64,000 nucleotides of DNA from Methylocystis sp. H62 (GCF_015709515.1 NZ_JADNQZ010000059.1:124001-188000), one strand, 5' to 3'. Positions 27,060-38,330 are shown, counted from the first letter of the stretch. A program made the numbers and translations. Notes: generated by a model not told the origin, from the letters alone.

Positions 27060-27719
27060 ATGTCCGAACAGGGCAAGCGGCCATACGCGTCGAAACTCCG
27101 GAGCCGGTCGGCGGAAGCCACCCGGACCCGAGTTCTCGACGCCGCGAAGGAGCTTTTCGCAAGTCAGGGAATAGACGGGGTCACCATCGCTAGGATCGCC
27201 GAAAAGGCCGGCGTGGCCGCCGCCACTGTTTATTCGCTGTTCAAGTCAAAGGAGGGATTGCTCCACGCGCTGATGCATGCCGCCCTATTCGGCCCACAAT
27301 TTCAGGAAGCCGTTGCAAGGCTGGAAGGTGTGACCGACCCCGTCGAATTAATCGCGATGTCAGCCCATGTCGCACGCGCCATTTACGAGAGCGAAAGCGC
27401 GGAGCTTGGATTGATTCGGGGCGCTTCGGCCTTCTCGCCCGCTCTTCGACAATTGGAGCAAGATTTCGAGAGGATCCGATTCGAGATGCAGGAAAAACGG
27501 GTGAGTTTGCTGTTCGCGGCGGAAAAGCAGCAGAAAGGTCTCCAACTGATCGAGGCTCGGCGCATCCTCTGGATGTATACGAGTCGCGATGTCTATCGCA
27601 TGCTCGTCTGTGATGGCGGTTGGACGCCGGATCGATATCAACAATGGCTATCTGAAACGCTCGTGCTAACGCTGGTGAATGCGAATGCGCGACAAGATTG
27701 GGCGGCCTCGAGCGATTGA
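27060..27719 (+). CDS. TetR family transcriptional regulator
   Basis: A 219-residue repressor. It has a TetR helix-turn-helix at about residues 20-66 (ATRTRVLDAAKELFASQGIDGVTIARIAEKAGVAAATVYSLFKSKEGLLHALM) and a helical ligand-binding C-terminal domain (AIYESESAELGLIRGASAFSPALRQLEQDFERIR). The start ATG at 27060 lies directly after AT-rich palindromes. The divergent DUF4287/DoxX operon is its likely target. The ligand is unknown. Confidence 0.92.
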   Translation: MSEQGKRPYASKLRSRSAEATRTRVLDAAKELFASQGIDGVTIARIAEKAGVAAATVYSLFKSKEGLLHALMHAALFGPQFQEAVARLEGVTDPVELIAMSAHVARAIYESESAELGLIRGASAFSPALRQLEQDFERIRFEMQEKRVSLLFAAEKQQKGLQLIEARRILWMYTSRDVYRMLVCDGGWTPDRYQQWLSETLVLTLVNANARQDWAASSD

Positions 27720-27761
27720 CGCCAATCCGCTCGCGCAGATTCCGGAACGAGGCGGCGTGCT

Positions 27762-28535
27762 ATGAGGAGGCTCATGAAGAAGTTCAGACGCCTTTCGCCG
27801 CTCGCGCTTCTCTTCGTCCTCTGGCTTGCGCCGACCGCGGCGGCCGAGCCCGGCCCCTGCGCCGAAATCGAGGAGGGCGGCGCCTATACGCTATGCGACT
27901 TCGATGCGCGCAAAAGCGACATTCGGCTTTTTCTGCGCGACGAGAAAGGCGAAATATATGGCTCTTTCGCGCGGCTTGCGGATGGACTGGCGAATAAGGG
28001 CGAAACGCTCGTTTTCGCCATGAACGCCGGCATGTATGCGGAAGATCGCACGCCGGTCGGCCTCTACGTCGAAAACGGCCGCACGCTGAGCGGCGCCAAT
28101 ACGCGTTCCGGCGCCGGCAATTTCCACCTGAAGCCCAATGGCGTGTTCTGGGTCGACGGCGCGCGCGCCGGCGTCACCGAGACAGCGCGCTTCCTGAAAA
28201 GCCGTCAGCGGGCGCAATTCGCCACCCAGTCAGGACCAATGCTCGTCATCGGCGGGCGCATTCATCCCCGCATCCATGGGGACGGCATGTCGCAGAAATT
28301 TCGCAACGGCGTCTGTGTTCAAGACGGTCATCTCGTGCGCTTCGCGATCTCCAACCAGCCGGTGACGTTCCATCAATTCGCGCGGCTCTTTCGCGATCGC
28401 CTGCAGTGCAAGGACGCGCTGTTTCTCGATGGCGGCTCGGCGTCGGCGCTCTATGCGCGCTCGCTCTCGCGTCACGACCGTTTTGCGCCGACGATGGGGC
28501 CGATCGTCGGCGTCGTCGAGAAGGCGAGTCGCTAG
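27762..28535 (+). CDS. exported phosphodiester glycosidase family protein (DUF2233/NAGPA)
   Basis: A secreted protein with signal peptide ([19 protein letters not shown]) and the NAGPA/DUF2233 domain. The domain shows [50 protein letters not shown], and [15 protein letters not shown], with its C-terminal Asp and Gly-rich loop. The family includes enzymes that cleave N-acetylglucosamine phosphodiesters, and in bacteria it often acts on the envelope or exopolysaccharide. Substrate is unknown here. The start may be the ATG at 27762 or at 27774, where GAGGAGG lies very close. valS converges on it, overlapping by 4 bases. Confidence 0.87.
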   Translation: MRRLMKKFRRLSPLALLFVLWLAPTAAAEPGPCAEIEEGGAYTLCDFDARKSDIRLFLRDEKGEIYGSFARLADGLANKGETLVFAMNAGMYAEDRTPVGLYVENGRTLSGANTRSGAGNFHLKPNGVFWVDGARAGVTETARFLKSRQRAQFATQSGPMLVIGGRIHPRIHGDGMSQKFRNGVCVQDGHLVRFAISNQPVTFHQFARLFRDRLQCKDALFLDGGSASALYARSLSRHDRFAPTMGPIVGVVEKASR

Positions 28536-31246
28536 CTTAGTCGGGTAAGCGCGGCATTGAGCTTTTCGACGCGCGCCGCCGTCTCTTCGCGCCGTTCGCG
28601 GTGCTCGTCGATCACCTCTTCTTCGGCCTTGGCGAGGAAGCCCTCATTGGCGAGTTTGGCGTCGAGCTTCTTCACCTCGCCTTCGAGCTTGCCGATCTCT
28701 TTCGCCAGTCGCGCTCTCTCGGCGCCAAGGTCGATTACGCCTTCGAGCGGCATGGCGGCGACGCCGCCGCGCACGATGATCTGGGCGCTGCTCTTTGGCG
28801 CCGCCTCAGCGAAGCCGATGTGCGAGAGGCGCGCGAGCTTGCGGATCGTCTCGTCCCAGCGGGTCGCACGCGCTTTCAGCGCGTCGTCGGCGCCGATCAG
28901 CAGCAGCTCGGTCTCGCTCGTGAGATTCATCTCGGCGCGCAGCGAGCGGACTTCGGAAATAACATCGACGACCCAGCCGATTTCGCTTTCGGCCTCCGCA
29001 TCTTCGAGTCCTTCGAGCGAGGGCCAAGCGGCGAGCGCCAGCATCGTCTCGCGCTTGGGACCGTCCGCGCCCTTGATCGCCCAAAGCTCCTCGGTGAGGA
29101 AGGGCATGAAGGGATGCAGCAGCGCATAGATTTGGTCGAGAACGAAGGCTGTCGTTGCGCGCGTTTCGTCCTTCTCCGCGCCGTCGGCCCCTTGCAACAT
29201 TGGCTTCGCCAGCTCGACATACCAGTCGCAGAAGACGCTCCAGACAAAGCGATAGACGGCGTTCGCCGCGTCATTGAAGCGATAGGCTTCGATCGCCGCG
29301 CTCACGTCCGCCGTTGCGCGCGCGGCCTCTCCGACGATCCAGCGGTTCAGCGTAATCTTATTGCCGCGCGGATCGTAGCCTGGAACGCGCGCGCAGCCGT
29401 TGATCTCGGCGAAGCGCGACGCGTTCCACAGCTTCGTCGCGAAATTGCGATAGCCTTCGACGCGCTGCGTCGAGAGCTTGATGTCGCGGCCTTGCGCCGC
29501 CATCGCCGCGAGCGTGAAGCGCAGCGCGTCGGCGCCATATTCGTCGATGAGGCGCAGCGGGTCGATGACATTGCCCTTCGACTTCGACATCTTCGCGCCC
29601 TTCTCGTCGCGAACGAGCGCGTGGATATAGACGTCGCGGAAGGGGACCTCGTCCATGAAATAGAGGCCCATCATCATCATCCGGGCGACCCAGAAGAAGA
29701 TGATGTCGAAGCCGGTGACGAGGGCGCTCGTCGGATAATAGCGCGCGAGCTCCGGCGTCTTCTCCGGCCAGCCGAGAGTCGAGAACGGCCAGAGCGCCGA
29801 TGAAAACCAGGTGTCGAGAACGTCTTCGTCGCGCGTCAGAGTCACGCCATCGCCGCGTTTGGCGCGCGCCGCGGCAAGCGCCGCTTCTTCCGTCTCTTCG
29901 ACATAGGCGTTGCCGTCCTCGTCATACCAGGCCGGGATGCGATGACCCCACCAGAGCTGACGCGACACGCACCAGGGCTGGATGTTCTCCAGCCACTCGA
30001 AATAGGTCTTCTCCCAATTCTTCGGCACGAAGTTCGTGCGGCCCTCGCGCACGGCTTTGAGCGCCGGTTGCGCCAGAGTCTTGGCGTCGACATACCACTG
30101 GTCGGTGAGGCGCGGCTCGAGCACGGCGCCCGAGCGGTCGCCATGCGGCACCACATGTCTATTATCGTCGACGCCGTCGAGCAGCTCGCGCTCTTCCATC
30201 ATTTCGACGACGCGCTTGCGCGCCGCGAAACGATCGAGCCCGTCGAGGGCGGAGACCGTCGCCGCGAGTTCGGGAGAAGGATCGACGCCTTCGTGAAACT
30301 CGGCGTTGGCCGCGAGCGTCATCTGCGCCTGCGGGTCGAGCACGTTGACGAGCCGCAGGCCATGCCGCTTGCCGACCTCGAAATCGTTGAAGTCATGCGC
30401 CGGCGTGATTTTCACCGCGCCGGTGCCCTTCTCGGGATCGGAATATTCGTCGGCGACGATCGGGATCAGCCTGCCGACCAATGGCAGACGCACGCGTTTT
30501 CCAACCAGCGCCGTGTAGCGCTCGTCTTCCGGATGCACGGCGACGGCCGTGTCGCCAAGCATCGTCTCGGGGCGCGTCGTCGCGACGACGATATATTCGC
30601 CGGTCTCTTTCCCAGCGTCGTCGACGATGGGATATTTGAAGCGCCACAAATGGCCCTTCACTTCCACCTGCTGCACTTCGAGATCGGAGATCGCCGTGTG
30701 CAGCGCCGGGTCCCAATTGACGAGGCGCTTGTCCTTGTAGAGCAGCCCGTCGCGATAGAGCTGCACGAAAACCTTCACCACCGCGCGCGATAGGCCTTCA
30801 TCGAGCGTGAACCGTTCGCGCGACCAGTCGCAGCTGGCGCCGAGCCGCTTCAGCTGTTCGACGATTTTGCCGCCTGACTCGGCCTTCCATTCCCATACGC
30901 GCTCGACGAATTTCTCGCGTCCGAGTTCGCGGCGATGCTCCTGGCGCTCCATTAGCTGGCGTTCGACGACCATTTGCGTCGCGATGCCGGCGTGGTCGGT
31001 GCCCGGCTGCCAGAGCACGTCGTCGCCCTTCATGCGGCGATAGCGAACGAGAATGTCCTGCAGCGTATTGTTGAGCGCATGGCCCATATGCAGGCTGCCG
31101 GTGACGTTTGGCGGCGGAATGACGATGGAGTAGGGCGCCGCCGGCGCGCGTTCGGGCCGTCCGGCGCGAAAGGCTTGCGCCTCTTCCCACGCGTCGCGGA
31201 TGCGCGATTCAATCGAGGCGGGAGCGAAGGTTTTTTCCATGGTCAT
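28532..31246 (-). CDS. valS: valyl-tRNA synthetase
   Basis: Charges tRNA-Val. The 904-residue protein shows [26 protein letters not shown] (class I HIGH motif HMGH), the editing domain ([24 protein letters not shown]), the tryptophan-rich [41 protein letters not shown] and [12 protein letters not shown]. At the C-terminus it has the ValRS coiled-coil arm ([32 protein letters not shown]) that contacts tRNA. Start ATG at 31246 is followed two codons later by another ATG. Confidence 0.98.
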   Translation of the reverse strand: MTMEKTFAPASIESRIRDAWEEAQAFRAGRPERAPAAPYSIVIPPPNVTGSLHMGHALNNTLQDILVRYRRMKGDDVLWQPGTDHAGIATQMVVERQLMERQEHRRELGREKFVERVWEWKAESGGKIVEQLKRLGASCDWSRERFTLDEGLSRAVVKVFVQLYRDGLLYKDKRLVNWDPALHTAISDLEVQQVEVKGHLWRFKYPIVDDAGKETGEYIVVATTRPETMLGDTAVAVHPEDERYTALVGKRVRLPLVGRLIPIVADEYSDPEKGTGAVKITPAHDFNDFEVGKRHGLRLVNVLDPQAQMTLAANAEFHEGVDPSPELAATVSALDGLDRFAARKRVVEMMEERELLDGVDDNRHVVPHGDRSGAVLEPRLTDQWYVDAKTLAQPALKAVREGRTNFVPKNWEKTYFEWLENIQPWCVSRQLWWGHRIPAWYDEDGNAYVEETEEAALAAARAKRGDGVTLTRDEDVLDTWFSSALWPFSTLGWPEKTPELARYYPTSALVTGFDIIFFWVARMMMMGLYFMDEVPFRDVYIHALVRDEKGAKMSKSKGNVIDPLRLIDEYGADALRFTLAAMAAQGRDIKLSTQRVEGYRNFATKLWNASRFAEINGCARVPGYDPRGNKITLNRWIVGEAARATADVSAAIEAYRFNDAANAVYRFVWSVFCDWYVELAKPMLQGADGAEKDETRATTAFVLDQIYALLHPFMPFLTEELWAIKGADGPKRETMLALAAWPSLEGLEDAEAESEIGWVVDVISEVRSLRAEMNLTSETELLLIGADDALKARATRWDETIRKLARLSHIGFAEAAPKSSAQIIVRGGVAAMPLEGVIDLGAERARLAKEIGKLEGEVKKLDAKLANEGFLAKAEEEVIDEHRERREETAARVEKLNAALTRLS

Positions 31247-31261
31247 TGGGCAGGAGCCTTT

Positions 31262-31389
31262 TGGCCCCCACCCTGTCCCTCCCCCGCTGCGCGGGAGAGG
31301 GGACGCTAACGATCGGCGGTTCGTCGCACGTCAGTGAAGGCTCGAATCTACTCCCTCTCCCGCGAAGCGGGGGAGGGCAGGGGAGGGGG

Positions 31390-31390
<1 letters not shown>
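31262..31390. repeat. interspersed palindromic repeat, copy 2
   Basis: Shares ctgtccctcccccgct, gagaggggacgctaacga and ctctcccgcgaagcggggga with the element at 11640-11853. The outer ends are inverted with respect to each other. It lacks the two nested hairpins of copy 1. It fills the gap between eno and valS, which are on the same strand. Confidence 0.85.
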
Positions 31391-32742
<1,352 letters not shown>

Positions 32743-32912
32743 TCAGCCGTAAAAAGGTTCTGTGTCCGCTGCGGGCTTTTGTGGGATCTGTGCTGCGCCG
32801 CGGCGAGACGCGCCGGTGAAATCCGTTGACTGGGGAGGGGACCTCCCTATCCTTGAGCTTGATTAATGAGCGGACGTTCGCCGCCAAGCGCGACGGTCGG
32901 CGGGAGGTTCGG

Positions 32913-33683
32913 ATGGCCCTAAACACAACGCGATTCGCGCGTGGCGTCGTTTTTTGCCTTTGCTTGGGCCTTTGGAGTTCCGCTTGGGCTCAATCGCCGG
33001 AGCATGTCGCCGCCGCGAAGGCGACTTTGGAGAAATCTCCCGTCCGAGGCAATTGCGCGCCGGCGCAGGAAGATTTTCTCGGCTGGCCGGCGAGCCTCGT
33101 GCAGCGCTGCGAATATCAGCGCGAGGATATGCCTGGCCTCGCCTATGTGCTCGACGTCAAGCCGGAAACTCTGGCGCGCTGGGTCGAGGCCGGATGCAGC
33201 GCGCTGATGGTCGGCGCCGGCCATTGTTTCGACCGGACGTTGAAATGCGCGCTCGACAGCACAGGCGCCAGCTTTGTGATCGGCGGCAATCTGATCGCGG
33301 CGCGCGGCGGCGTGAAGCAAAATCGCTTTTATCGCAACGGCGTCGCGATCGTTGCGCCAAAAAGCGGGATGCCGGGCGCCGTGCCGATCCCAGAACAGGA
33401 GCAGATCGCGCATATGCCCGAAAAAGACGTTTCGGCGATGCTCGACCGTGGCGGCGTGGCGTTGTGGAACACCTTGCCCTATCAATTCGCGGTGAAGGCG
33501 CTCGAAATCGCCGTGCCGGCGGAGATGAACACGCCGGACAGGCGCGAAAAATGGCTCGAAATGGTGCGCATCGAAATGCTGAAGGCGCTGGAGAGCCCCG
33601 AGAATCGCCTTCTCTCGGGCTGGATGTCGGCGCATCCGATCACCTTGCGCGCGGGCGAATGTCCCGACTCGCGCGACCCGTGA
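32913..33683 (+). CDS. exported hypothetical protein, 256 aa
   Basis: I do not recognise the family. A signal peptide (MALNTTRFARGVVFCLCLGLWSSAWAQ) precedes a soluble protein with six Cys in the mature part (NCAPAQ, RCEYQ, GCSAL, HCFDRTLKCALDS, ECPDS), suggesting disulfides and a periplasmic place. The segment LKCALDSTGASFVIGGNLIAARGGVKQNRFYRNGVAIVAP is well formed. The ATG at 32913 has GGAGG five bases before it. It precedes queF on the same strand by 63 bases, but no functional link is evident. Its coding is well supported by composition and ribosome-binding site. Confidence 0.75.
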   Translation: MALNTTRFARGVVFCLCLGLWSSAWAQSPEHVAAAKATLEKSPVRGNCAPAQEDFLGWPASLVQRCEYQREDMPGLAYVLDVKPETLARWVEAGCSALMVGAGHCFDRTLKCALDSTGASFVIGGNLIAARGGVKQNRFYRNGVAIVAPKSGMPGAVPIPEQEQIAHMPEKDVSAMLDRGGVALWNTLPYQFAVKALEIAVPAEMNTPDRREKWLEMVRIEMLKALESPENRLLSGWMSAHPITLRAGECPDSRDP

Positions 33684-33720
33684 GCCGTTTGGCGCTTGAC
33701 GCGGCGGCGATCGCGCCTTT

Positions 33721-33754
33721 GTTACGCGCATGACCAAGTTACGCGCATGACCAA
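33721..33754 (+). repeat. 17-base tandem duplication over the queF start
   Basis: gttacgcgcatgaccaa occurs twice without a gap (33721-33737 and 33738-33754). The second copy holds the queF ATG (33747). The first copy's ATG (33730) opens a 6-codon frame, MTKLRA, whose TGA overlaps the queF ATG. Confidence 0.9.
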
Positions 33755-34208
33755 GACGCATAAGGGCGCCGCGCTGCTCGGCCGCATGGCCGCGCTGCCG
33801 GCTTCGCCGGACGAGGCCGAACTCGATCTCGTTCCCAATCCCCACAAAGACGCGAACTATCTCGTGCGCTTCACCGCGCCCGAGTTCACCTCGCTTTGCC
33901 CGGTGACCGGGCAACCCGATTTCGCACATATCGTCATCGACTATGTCCCCGCCGAATGGCTGGTCGAGTCGAAGGCGCTGAAGCTTTACCTTGGAAGTTT
34001 CCGAAACCACGGCGCCTTTCACGAAGACTGCACGCTGCGGATCGCGCGCGATCTCGTTGCGGCGATGACGCCGAAATGGCTGCGCATCGGCGGCTACTGG
34101 TATCCGCGCGGCGGCATGCCGATCGACGTCTTCTGGCAGACCGGCGCCCCGCCAGAGGGGCTGTGGCTTCCTGACCAGGGCGTGCCGCCCTACCGGGGGC
34201 GAGGCTAG
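33747..34208 (+). CDS. queF: NADPH-dependent 7-cyano-7-deazaguanine reductase
   Basis: Reduces preQ0 to preQ1 in queuosine synthesis. The 153-residue protein is the short unimodular type: [24 protein letters not shown] carries the nucleophilic Cys and the acid Asp, and [10 protein letters not shown] is diagnostic. [11 protein letters not shown] supplies the conserved Glu/His. The family's terminal helix follows. A 17-base tandem duplication surrounds the start codon. The ribosome-binding site is weak, so coupling to the mini-frame before it may matter. queC is at 40.7 kb. Confidence 0.95.
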   Translation: MTKTHKGAALLGRMAALPASPDEAELDLVPNPHKDANYLVRFTAPEFTSLCPVTGQPDFAHIVIDYVPAEWLVESKALKLYLGSFRNHGAFHEDCTLRIARDLVAAMTPKWLRIGGYWYPRGGMPIDVFWQTGAPPEGLWLPDQGVPPYRGRG

Positions 34209-34270
34209 GCGTTTGGGCGCCCCAAAGTCGAACCTTGTGCCTCCGCTAGCAAATCACCTATGGGTCACAG

Positions 34271-34292
34271 CGGTCTCCTGACCAAGAGACCG
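34271..34292. promoter_or_regulatory. perfect inverted repeat before the cyclase gene
   Basis: CGGTCTC at 34271-34277 and GAGACCG at 34286-34292 with an 8-base spacer. It lies between queF and the cyclase, 24 bases before the ATG. Without a T-run it reads better as an operator or mRNA 5' hairpin than as a terminator. Confidence 0.45.
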
Positions 34293-34315
34293 TCCGATCG
34301 CGGGGCCCAGAGAAC

Positions 34316-36019
34316 ATGAAGCTTCGGACGTTCTTCTCGATCTTCTTCCTGTTGCTCGTCGCGCTCGCAGGCGGCAATTTGGCGCTGGGCGTTTTTCTGG
34401 AAAAAGCTCAGAAGGGTCTGGAGACATCGCACCGCGAATTGCAATCCTTGACCACGCTTGCTGAGGATTTGGTTTTTTCCTCGCAGTGGCAGACGCGCTT
34501 TGCGCGCGGTTACATCTCCAGCAACGATCCGAGACGCGTTGAGTGGTACAACATCATCGGCGCCATTCTCAACGGCGAAACCGCTCGGCCGAAGGACTAT
34601 AACTTCGGCTATTGGGATCTCGTGAATGGCGGAATCATTCCGCCGCCCGAGAAGAAAAGCGACGGCGCAGTTTCCATCGAAGAGCGCTTCTTAAGCCAAA
34701 ATGTCACCGCGCATGAATTGAATAAGCTTAAGGAAGCGCGAAGCTTCCTGGAAAGAGTGGTCGCGATCGAACGCGCCGCAATGCATGCCGTTGATGGCGA
34801 GTTCGATGACGGCGCTGGAACCTTCGTCCGCAAGGGCAAGCCCGATCGCGCTTTAGCGACAAAGCTGCTGTTCAGCGATGAATATCGCAAGCTCAACGGC
34901 GATTTAACGCTGCGCATTGCGCAGATGCAGAATTTGATCCGACAGAGATACGCGGGGCGAATTTCGCAAGAAGAGTCGTTCGCCAACAAATTGTTTGAAG
35001 CCAACTCTTACTTGAATATCGGATTATTTGGCGTGGTTGTTTTGTCCCTGATCTTTTTGCGCAATCGCTTCGCGGTTCGAGCGTCGCACCTCATGTCGGT
35101 CGTTCGCGAGATTGGCTCGGGAAATCTGGCGGCTCAGGCCTCGGTCTTCGGAAGCGACGAGATCAGCGAACTCGCCACCACCGTCAATACGATGGCTGCA
35201 AATCTGAACGTCGCGTTCGACAAGCTCGAAGACAAGATAAAGCTTTCGGGCAAAGCCTTGTCGGACCTCGAGATCGAACGCTCCCGTTCGGAAAAACTGC
35301 TCCACAATATTCTTCCTGCCGCGATCGCCGAACGACTGCGTGGCGGAGAGGAGACGATCGCGGAAGTTTTCCCTGAGGTTACGGTGTTTTTCTCCGACAT
35401 CGTCGGTTTCACCGGACTCTCGGCAAAGCTTGGTCCGCATGCCACCGTCAATATGCTCAACGTTCTCTTCGAGAAATTCGACGAACTGGTCGAAAAGCAC
35501 GGCGTCGAGAAAATCAAGACGATCGGCGACAGCTATATGGTGGTCGGCGGAGTCCCGAACCGGGACCCGTTGCACTGTCAGCATATCGCGGACTTTGCTT
35601 TAGACGCGCAAAGTTTCATCATGAGTTTCGCGGAAGGGCTTTCTTACCCGCTCCAAATGCGCATGGGCGTGCACACCGGCACGGTGGCGGCCGGCGTCGT
35701 GGGGAAAAAACGATTTTCCTATGATCTGTGGGGCGACGTCGTGAATGTCGCCAGCCGATTTGAGTCGACTTCCAAGCCCGACAAGATTCACGTGTCCGAA
35801 GCGGTGAAGGTGCGTCTCAGCGACGATTACGTATTGGTGGACGGCGGGACCGTCGAATTGAAGGGCAAAGAGGCGACGCGTTCTTTCTTTCTGATTGGCA
35901 AGAAGACGCAGATGCCGGGAATCTTGGACTTCACGACTCCTGGCGCTGCGGGGGGTAGTCCATCCCGACTGCGCCGCGATACGCCTTCATTTGTCCCTGG
36001 CTTCGATAGGCGAGCATAG
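34316..36019 (+). CDS. membrane class III adenylyl cyclase with periplasmic sensor and HAMP
   Basis: A 567-residue protein. TM1 (residues 5-27) is followed by a large extracytoplasmic helical domain (28-230), then TM2 (YLNIGLFGVVVLSLIFL), HAMP (about 255-305), a linker coiled coil and a class III catalytic domain. Metal-binding Asp lie in FFSDIVGFTG and IKTIGDSYMVVGG. The Lys in KTIGD and Asp in YDLWGDVVNVASRF are the adenine-selecting residues of adenylyl cyclases. It therefore likely makes cAMP. The sensor resembles none I can name. The last 30 residues extend into a convergent overlap of 89 bases with the Ni/Co transporter gene. Confidence 0.92.
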   Translation: MKLRTFFSIFFLLLVALAGGNLALGVFLEKAQKGLETSHRELQSLTTLAEDLVFSSQWQTRFARGYISSNDPRRVEWYNIIGAILNGETARPKDYNFGYWDLVNGGIIPPPEKKSDGAVSIEERFLSQNVTAHELNKLKEARSFLERVVAIERAAMHAVDGEFDDGAGTFVRKGKPDRALATKLLFSDEYRKLNGDLTLRIAQMQNLIRQRYAGRISQEESFANKLFEANSYLNIGLFGVVVLSLIFLRNRFAVRASHLMSVVREIGSGNLAAQASVFGSDEISELATTVNTMAANLNVAFDKLEDKIKLSGKALSDLEIERSRSEKLLHNILPAAIAERLRGGEETIAEVFPEVTVFFSDIVGFTGLSAKLGPHATVNMLNVLFEKFDELVEKHGVEKIKTIGDSYMVVGGVPNRDPLHCQHIADFALDAQSFIMSFAEGLSYPLQMRMGVHTGTVAAGVVGKKRFSYDLWGDVVNVASRFESTSKPDKIHVSEAVKVRLSDDYVLVDGGTVELKGKEATRSFFLIGKKTQMPGILDFTTPGAAGGSPSRLRRDTPSFVPGFDRRA

Positions 36020-37013
36020 AGATGAGCCAGCTCGCGATCAGGATCGCGGCGATCGCAAAGCCGAAATTGGCGAGATTGTCGTTAAGCCCTTGAACCAGGC
36101 GCCAAAGGCCGCCTTCGAAGCCGAGCTTATCGCCGATCAAGCCGAGCGCTTCGATGCCGCCAATGAAAATGGCGACGATGACCGACATCGCGGTCATCAC
36201 CAGATTGTACCAAAGTTTCCTCAGCGGATCGTCGAACGCCCAGCCGTAGGCTCCAGTCATCACGAGGCTGTCCGTGGTGTCCATCAAGGTCATGCCGGCG
36301 GTGAACAGGGCCGGAAACACCAGAATCGTCGAAAAGGACATGCCTTGCGCGGCCTGCGCCGCCGAAATCCCGAGCAGGCCGATCTCCGTCGCCGTGTCAA
36401 AGCCCAGTCCGAACAGAAATCCAACGACATACATGTGCCATGACCGCGACACGAAGCGGAACAGCGGGCGGAAAACCCGGGTGAACACGCCTCGCCCGTT
36501 GAGCAGACGGTCGAGGTCCTCTTCGAGGACGGGTTCGCCCAGTCGGGCGCGGTTGTAGGCCGACCAGATGCCTCTGAGCAGGAGCAGGTTTGCAAGGCCG
36601 ATGACAATGAGGAATGAAGCAGACGCCATCGTGCCGATGGCGCCGCCGAGGGCCTGATAGTCATGCGCCTGGCCCTGCAGGGCCACGGCCGCCGCCGCCA
36701 TCATGACCGATGCGAGGGTGACGAAGGTGGAGTGGCCGAGCGAGAAGAAAAATCCGACGGAATAGGGCGTCTTGCCGTCCTGCATCAATTTGCGCACGAC
36801 ATTGTCGATGGCGGCGATGTGGTCGGCGTCGAAGGCGTGGCGAAGACCGAACATAAAGGCCAGAACGGCCGCTCCCATCAGGCCCGGTCGATCGGAGAAG
36901 GCCGTCCACGCCCAAGTCCAGGCGAAGACATTCGCCGCGATAATCAAGCCATAGGTCGCCGCAGCCTTGGCTTTGAAATTGTCGCCTAGGTCATCGAAAG
37001 GATTGAGCGCCAT
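35931..37013 (-). CDS. NiCoT family nickel/cobalt transporter
   Basis: High-affinity inner-membrane uptake of Ni2+ or Co2+. The HoxN/NixA signature is complete: RHAFDADHIAAIDNVVRKLMQDGK in TM2, VGFFFSLGHSTFV, and FLFGLGFDTATEIGLL. Length is 360 residues with about eight helices. Substrate preference is not readable. Cobalamin genes (cbiB, cbiD, cobU) and a nickel-type glyoxalase lie in the window, so either metal makes sense. It is divergent from a Crp-type regulator and overlaps the cyclase gene end to end by 89 bases. Confidence 0.93.
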   Translation of the reverse strand: MALNPFDDLGDNFKAKAAATYGLIIAANVFAWTWAWTAFSDRPGLMGAAVLAFMFGLRHAFDADHIAAIDNVVRKLMQDGKTPYSVGFFFSLGHSTFVTLASVMMAAAAVALQGQAHDYQALGGAIGTMASASFLIVIGLANLLLLRGIWSAYNRARLGEPVLEEDLDRLLNGRGVFTRVFRPLFRFVSRSWHMYVVGFLFGLGFDTATEIGLLGISAAQAAQGMSFSTILVFPALFTAGMTLMDTTDSLVMTGAYGWAFDDPLRKLWYNLVMTAMSVIVAIFIGGIEALGLIGDKLGFEGGLWRLVQGLNDNLANFGFAIAAILIASWLISMLAYRSQGQMKAYRGAVGMDYPPQRQES

Positions 37014-37093
37014 GACCCCCGCCTGAGCAATAAAGACCTTTAACCGTAATCGCTTAATTAGGAAAGTTCATACGTTGACCAGCGGGAGGCTTA

Positions 37094-37846
37094 GTGGATC
37101 GTCTTCGCCAGCGGTCTCTTGAGCAACATGGTTTGCGCAGCTTCGATTTTGATAGGATGCGCGATCAGGCGGAAGCGCCGGGGAACGACATGCTGTCGGA
37201 AGAGAATATCGCCGCGTGGCGGCTCTGCGCGCCTTCGCTGCGGGATGCGGAGCTCTCCGACGGCGAAACGCTGTATCGGCAAGGCGAGGAGCCGGGCTTT
37301 CTCTATTGTTTGATGCGGGGCGTCGTCAGGCTTTCTCATGTCGCCGAAAGCGGCGCGCAGATCACGCTCGCCATCGCGGGCGCCGGCGATCTCTTCGGGC
37401 GCGTGTCGCCGGGACGAGCGTCGGCGCACGCGGCAAGCGCCATCGGCGACGCGTGCGTCCTGATGTTCGACCCTTCGGACGTGGCCCGTCTCCTCGCGAA
37501 AAGCCCGTCGTTCTCGAGCTTTCTGAGCGCGGGACTGGAAGCGTCGCGGGAACGCGCCGAGCGCAGGCTGATCGACCGCCAGACCAAGACAGTCGCCGCG
37601 CGGCTGATCGAAACGCTGGGAGAGCTTGCGCTCGCGTTCGGCGCGCCCTGTCCACACGGCTATTCGCTCGAAATCAGGCTCACGCAGCAGGACATCGCCG
37701 ATCTCGTCCATGCGAGCCGCCCAGTCGTGACGCGGATCATGAACGATTTGCGGCGCCGGGGGGCGCTCGACTATCGGCGCGACCTTATCTGCGTCAATCA
37801 CGTCGCGCTGCAATCCCTCGCGAAAGAAAAGCCCGCCGATTTGTAA
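37094..37846 (+). CDS. Crp/Fnr family transcriptional regulator
   Basis: A 250-residue regulator. It has an N-terminal beta-roll sensor (LYRQGEEPGFLYCLMRGVVRLSHVAESGAQITLAIAGAGDLFGR) and a C-terminal winged helix (LTQQDIADLVHASRPVVTRIMNDLRRRGALDYRRDLI). The cysteine spacing of FNR is absent, and so are clear cAMP-contact residues, so the signal is unknown. The start is GTG at 37094 after GGGAGGC. The divergent Ni/Co transporter is a candidate target, with an 80-base shared promoter region. Confidence 0.9.
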   Translation: MDRLRQRSLEQHGLRSFDFDRMRDQAEAPGNDMLSEENIAAWRLCAPSLRDAELSDGETLYRQGEEPGFLYCLMRGVVRLSHVAESGAQITLAIAGAGDLFGRVSPGRASAHAASAIGDACVLMFDPSDVARLLAKSPSFSSFLSAGLEASRERAERRLIDRQTKTVAARLIETLGELALAFGAPCPHGYSLEIRLTQQDIADLVHASRPVVTRIMNDLRRRGALDYRRDLICVNHVALQSLAKEKPADL

Positions 37847-37928
37847 CGCGGGTGACAGACCGCCACCGGGCCGCGCCCTAACGAGGGAGAAAGCGGCCGA
37901 GCCGCGCCGCCAACGCGGAGAAACCACA

Positions 37929-38279
37929 ATGAAACCACTCACGGCGCGCCTGCATGGCTATCTCGACTATCTGACGGTGTTGATTTTCCTCGCCGCGCCA
38001 GCGGTGCTTGGCTTCAGCGGCCTGCCGGCGCAGCTCTCATGGCTGCTCGCGGGCGTGCATTTGGCGATGACGCTCGTGACGAAATTTCCGCTCGGCGTCT
38101 TTCGGCGATTGGCCTTCGCGCTTCATGGCTGGGTCGAAAGGATCGTCGGCCCGGCGCTTATCGCGATCGCCTTTTTGCCCGCCATCTCCGCCGAAAGAAC
38201 GGCCTTCGCCTTTTTCGCGGGAATGGGCCTTGTCATCATCGCGGTCGGCTGGCTGACGGATTATGCGGAGGCGGGTTAG
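37929..38279 (+). CDS. SPW-repeat-like small membrane protein
   Basis: A 116-residue protein with about four membrane helices in two similar halves: HGYLDYLTVLIFLAAPAVLGFSG, then HGWVERIVGPALIAIAFLPAI. The HGYLDYL start and glycine-rich turns match SPW-repeat proteins, whose role is unknown. The ATG at 37929 follows GGAGAAACCACA. It probably stands alone; the Crp-type gene ends 82 bases before. Confidence 0.75.
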   Translation: MKPLTARLHGYLDYLTVLIFLAAPAVLGFSGLPAQLSWLLAGVHLAMTLVTKFPLGVFRRLAFALHGWVERIVGPALIAIAFLPAISAERTAFAFFAGMGLVIIAVGWLTDYAEAG

Positions 38280-38330
38280 GCTCAGTGTCCTTCATGGCCG
38301 CCGAGGCTCGGAGCGCGCGCCAGGGGAAAT

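Noticed and set aside
37094-37846. FNR oxygen sensor
   Set aside because: The N-terminal cysteine cluster needed for the iron-sulfur centre is missing, so only the broad Crp/Fnr class is claimed.
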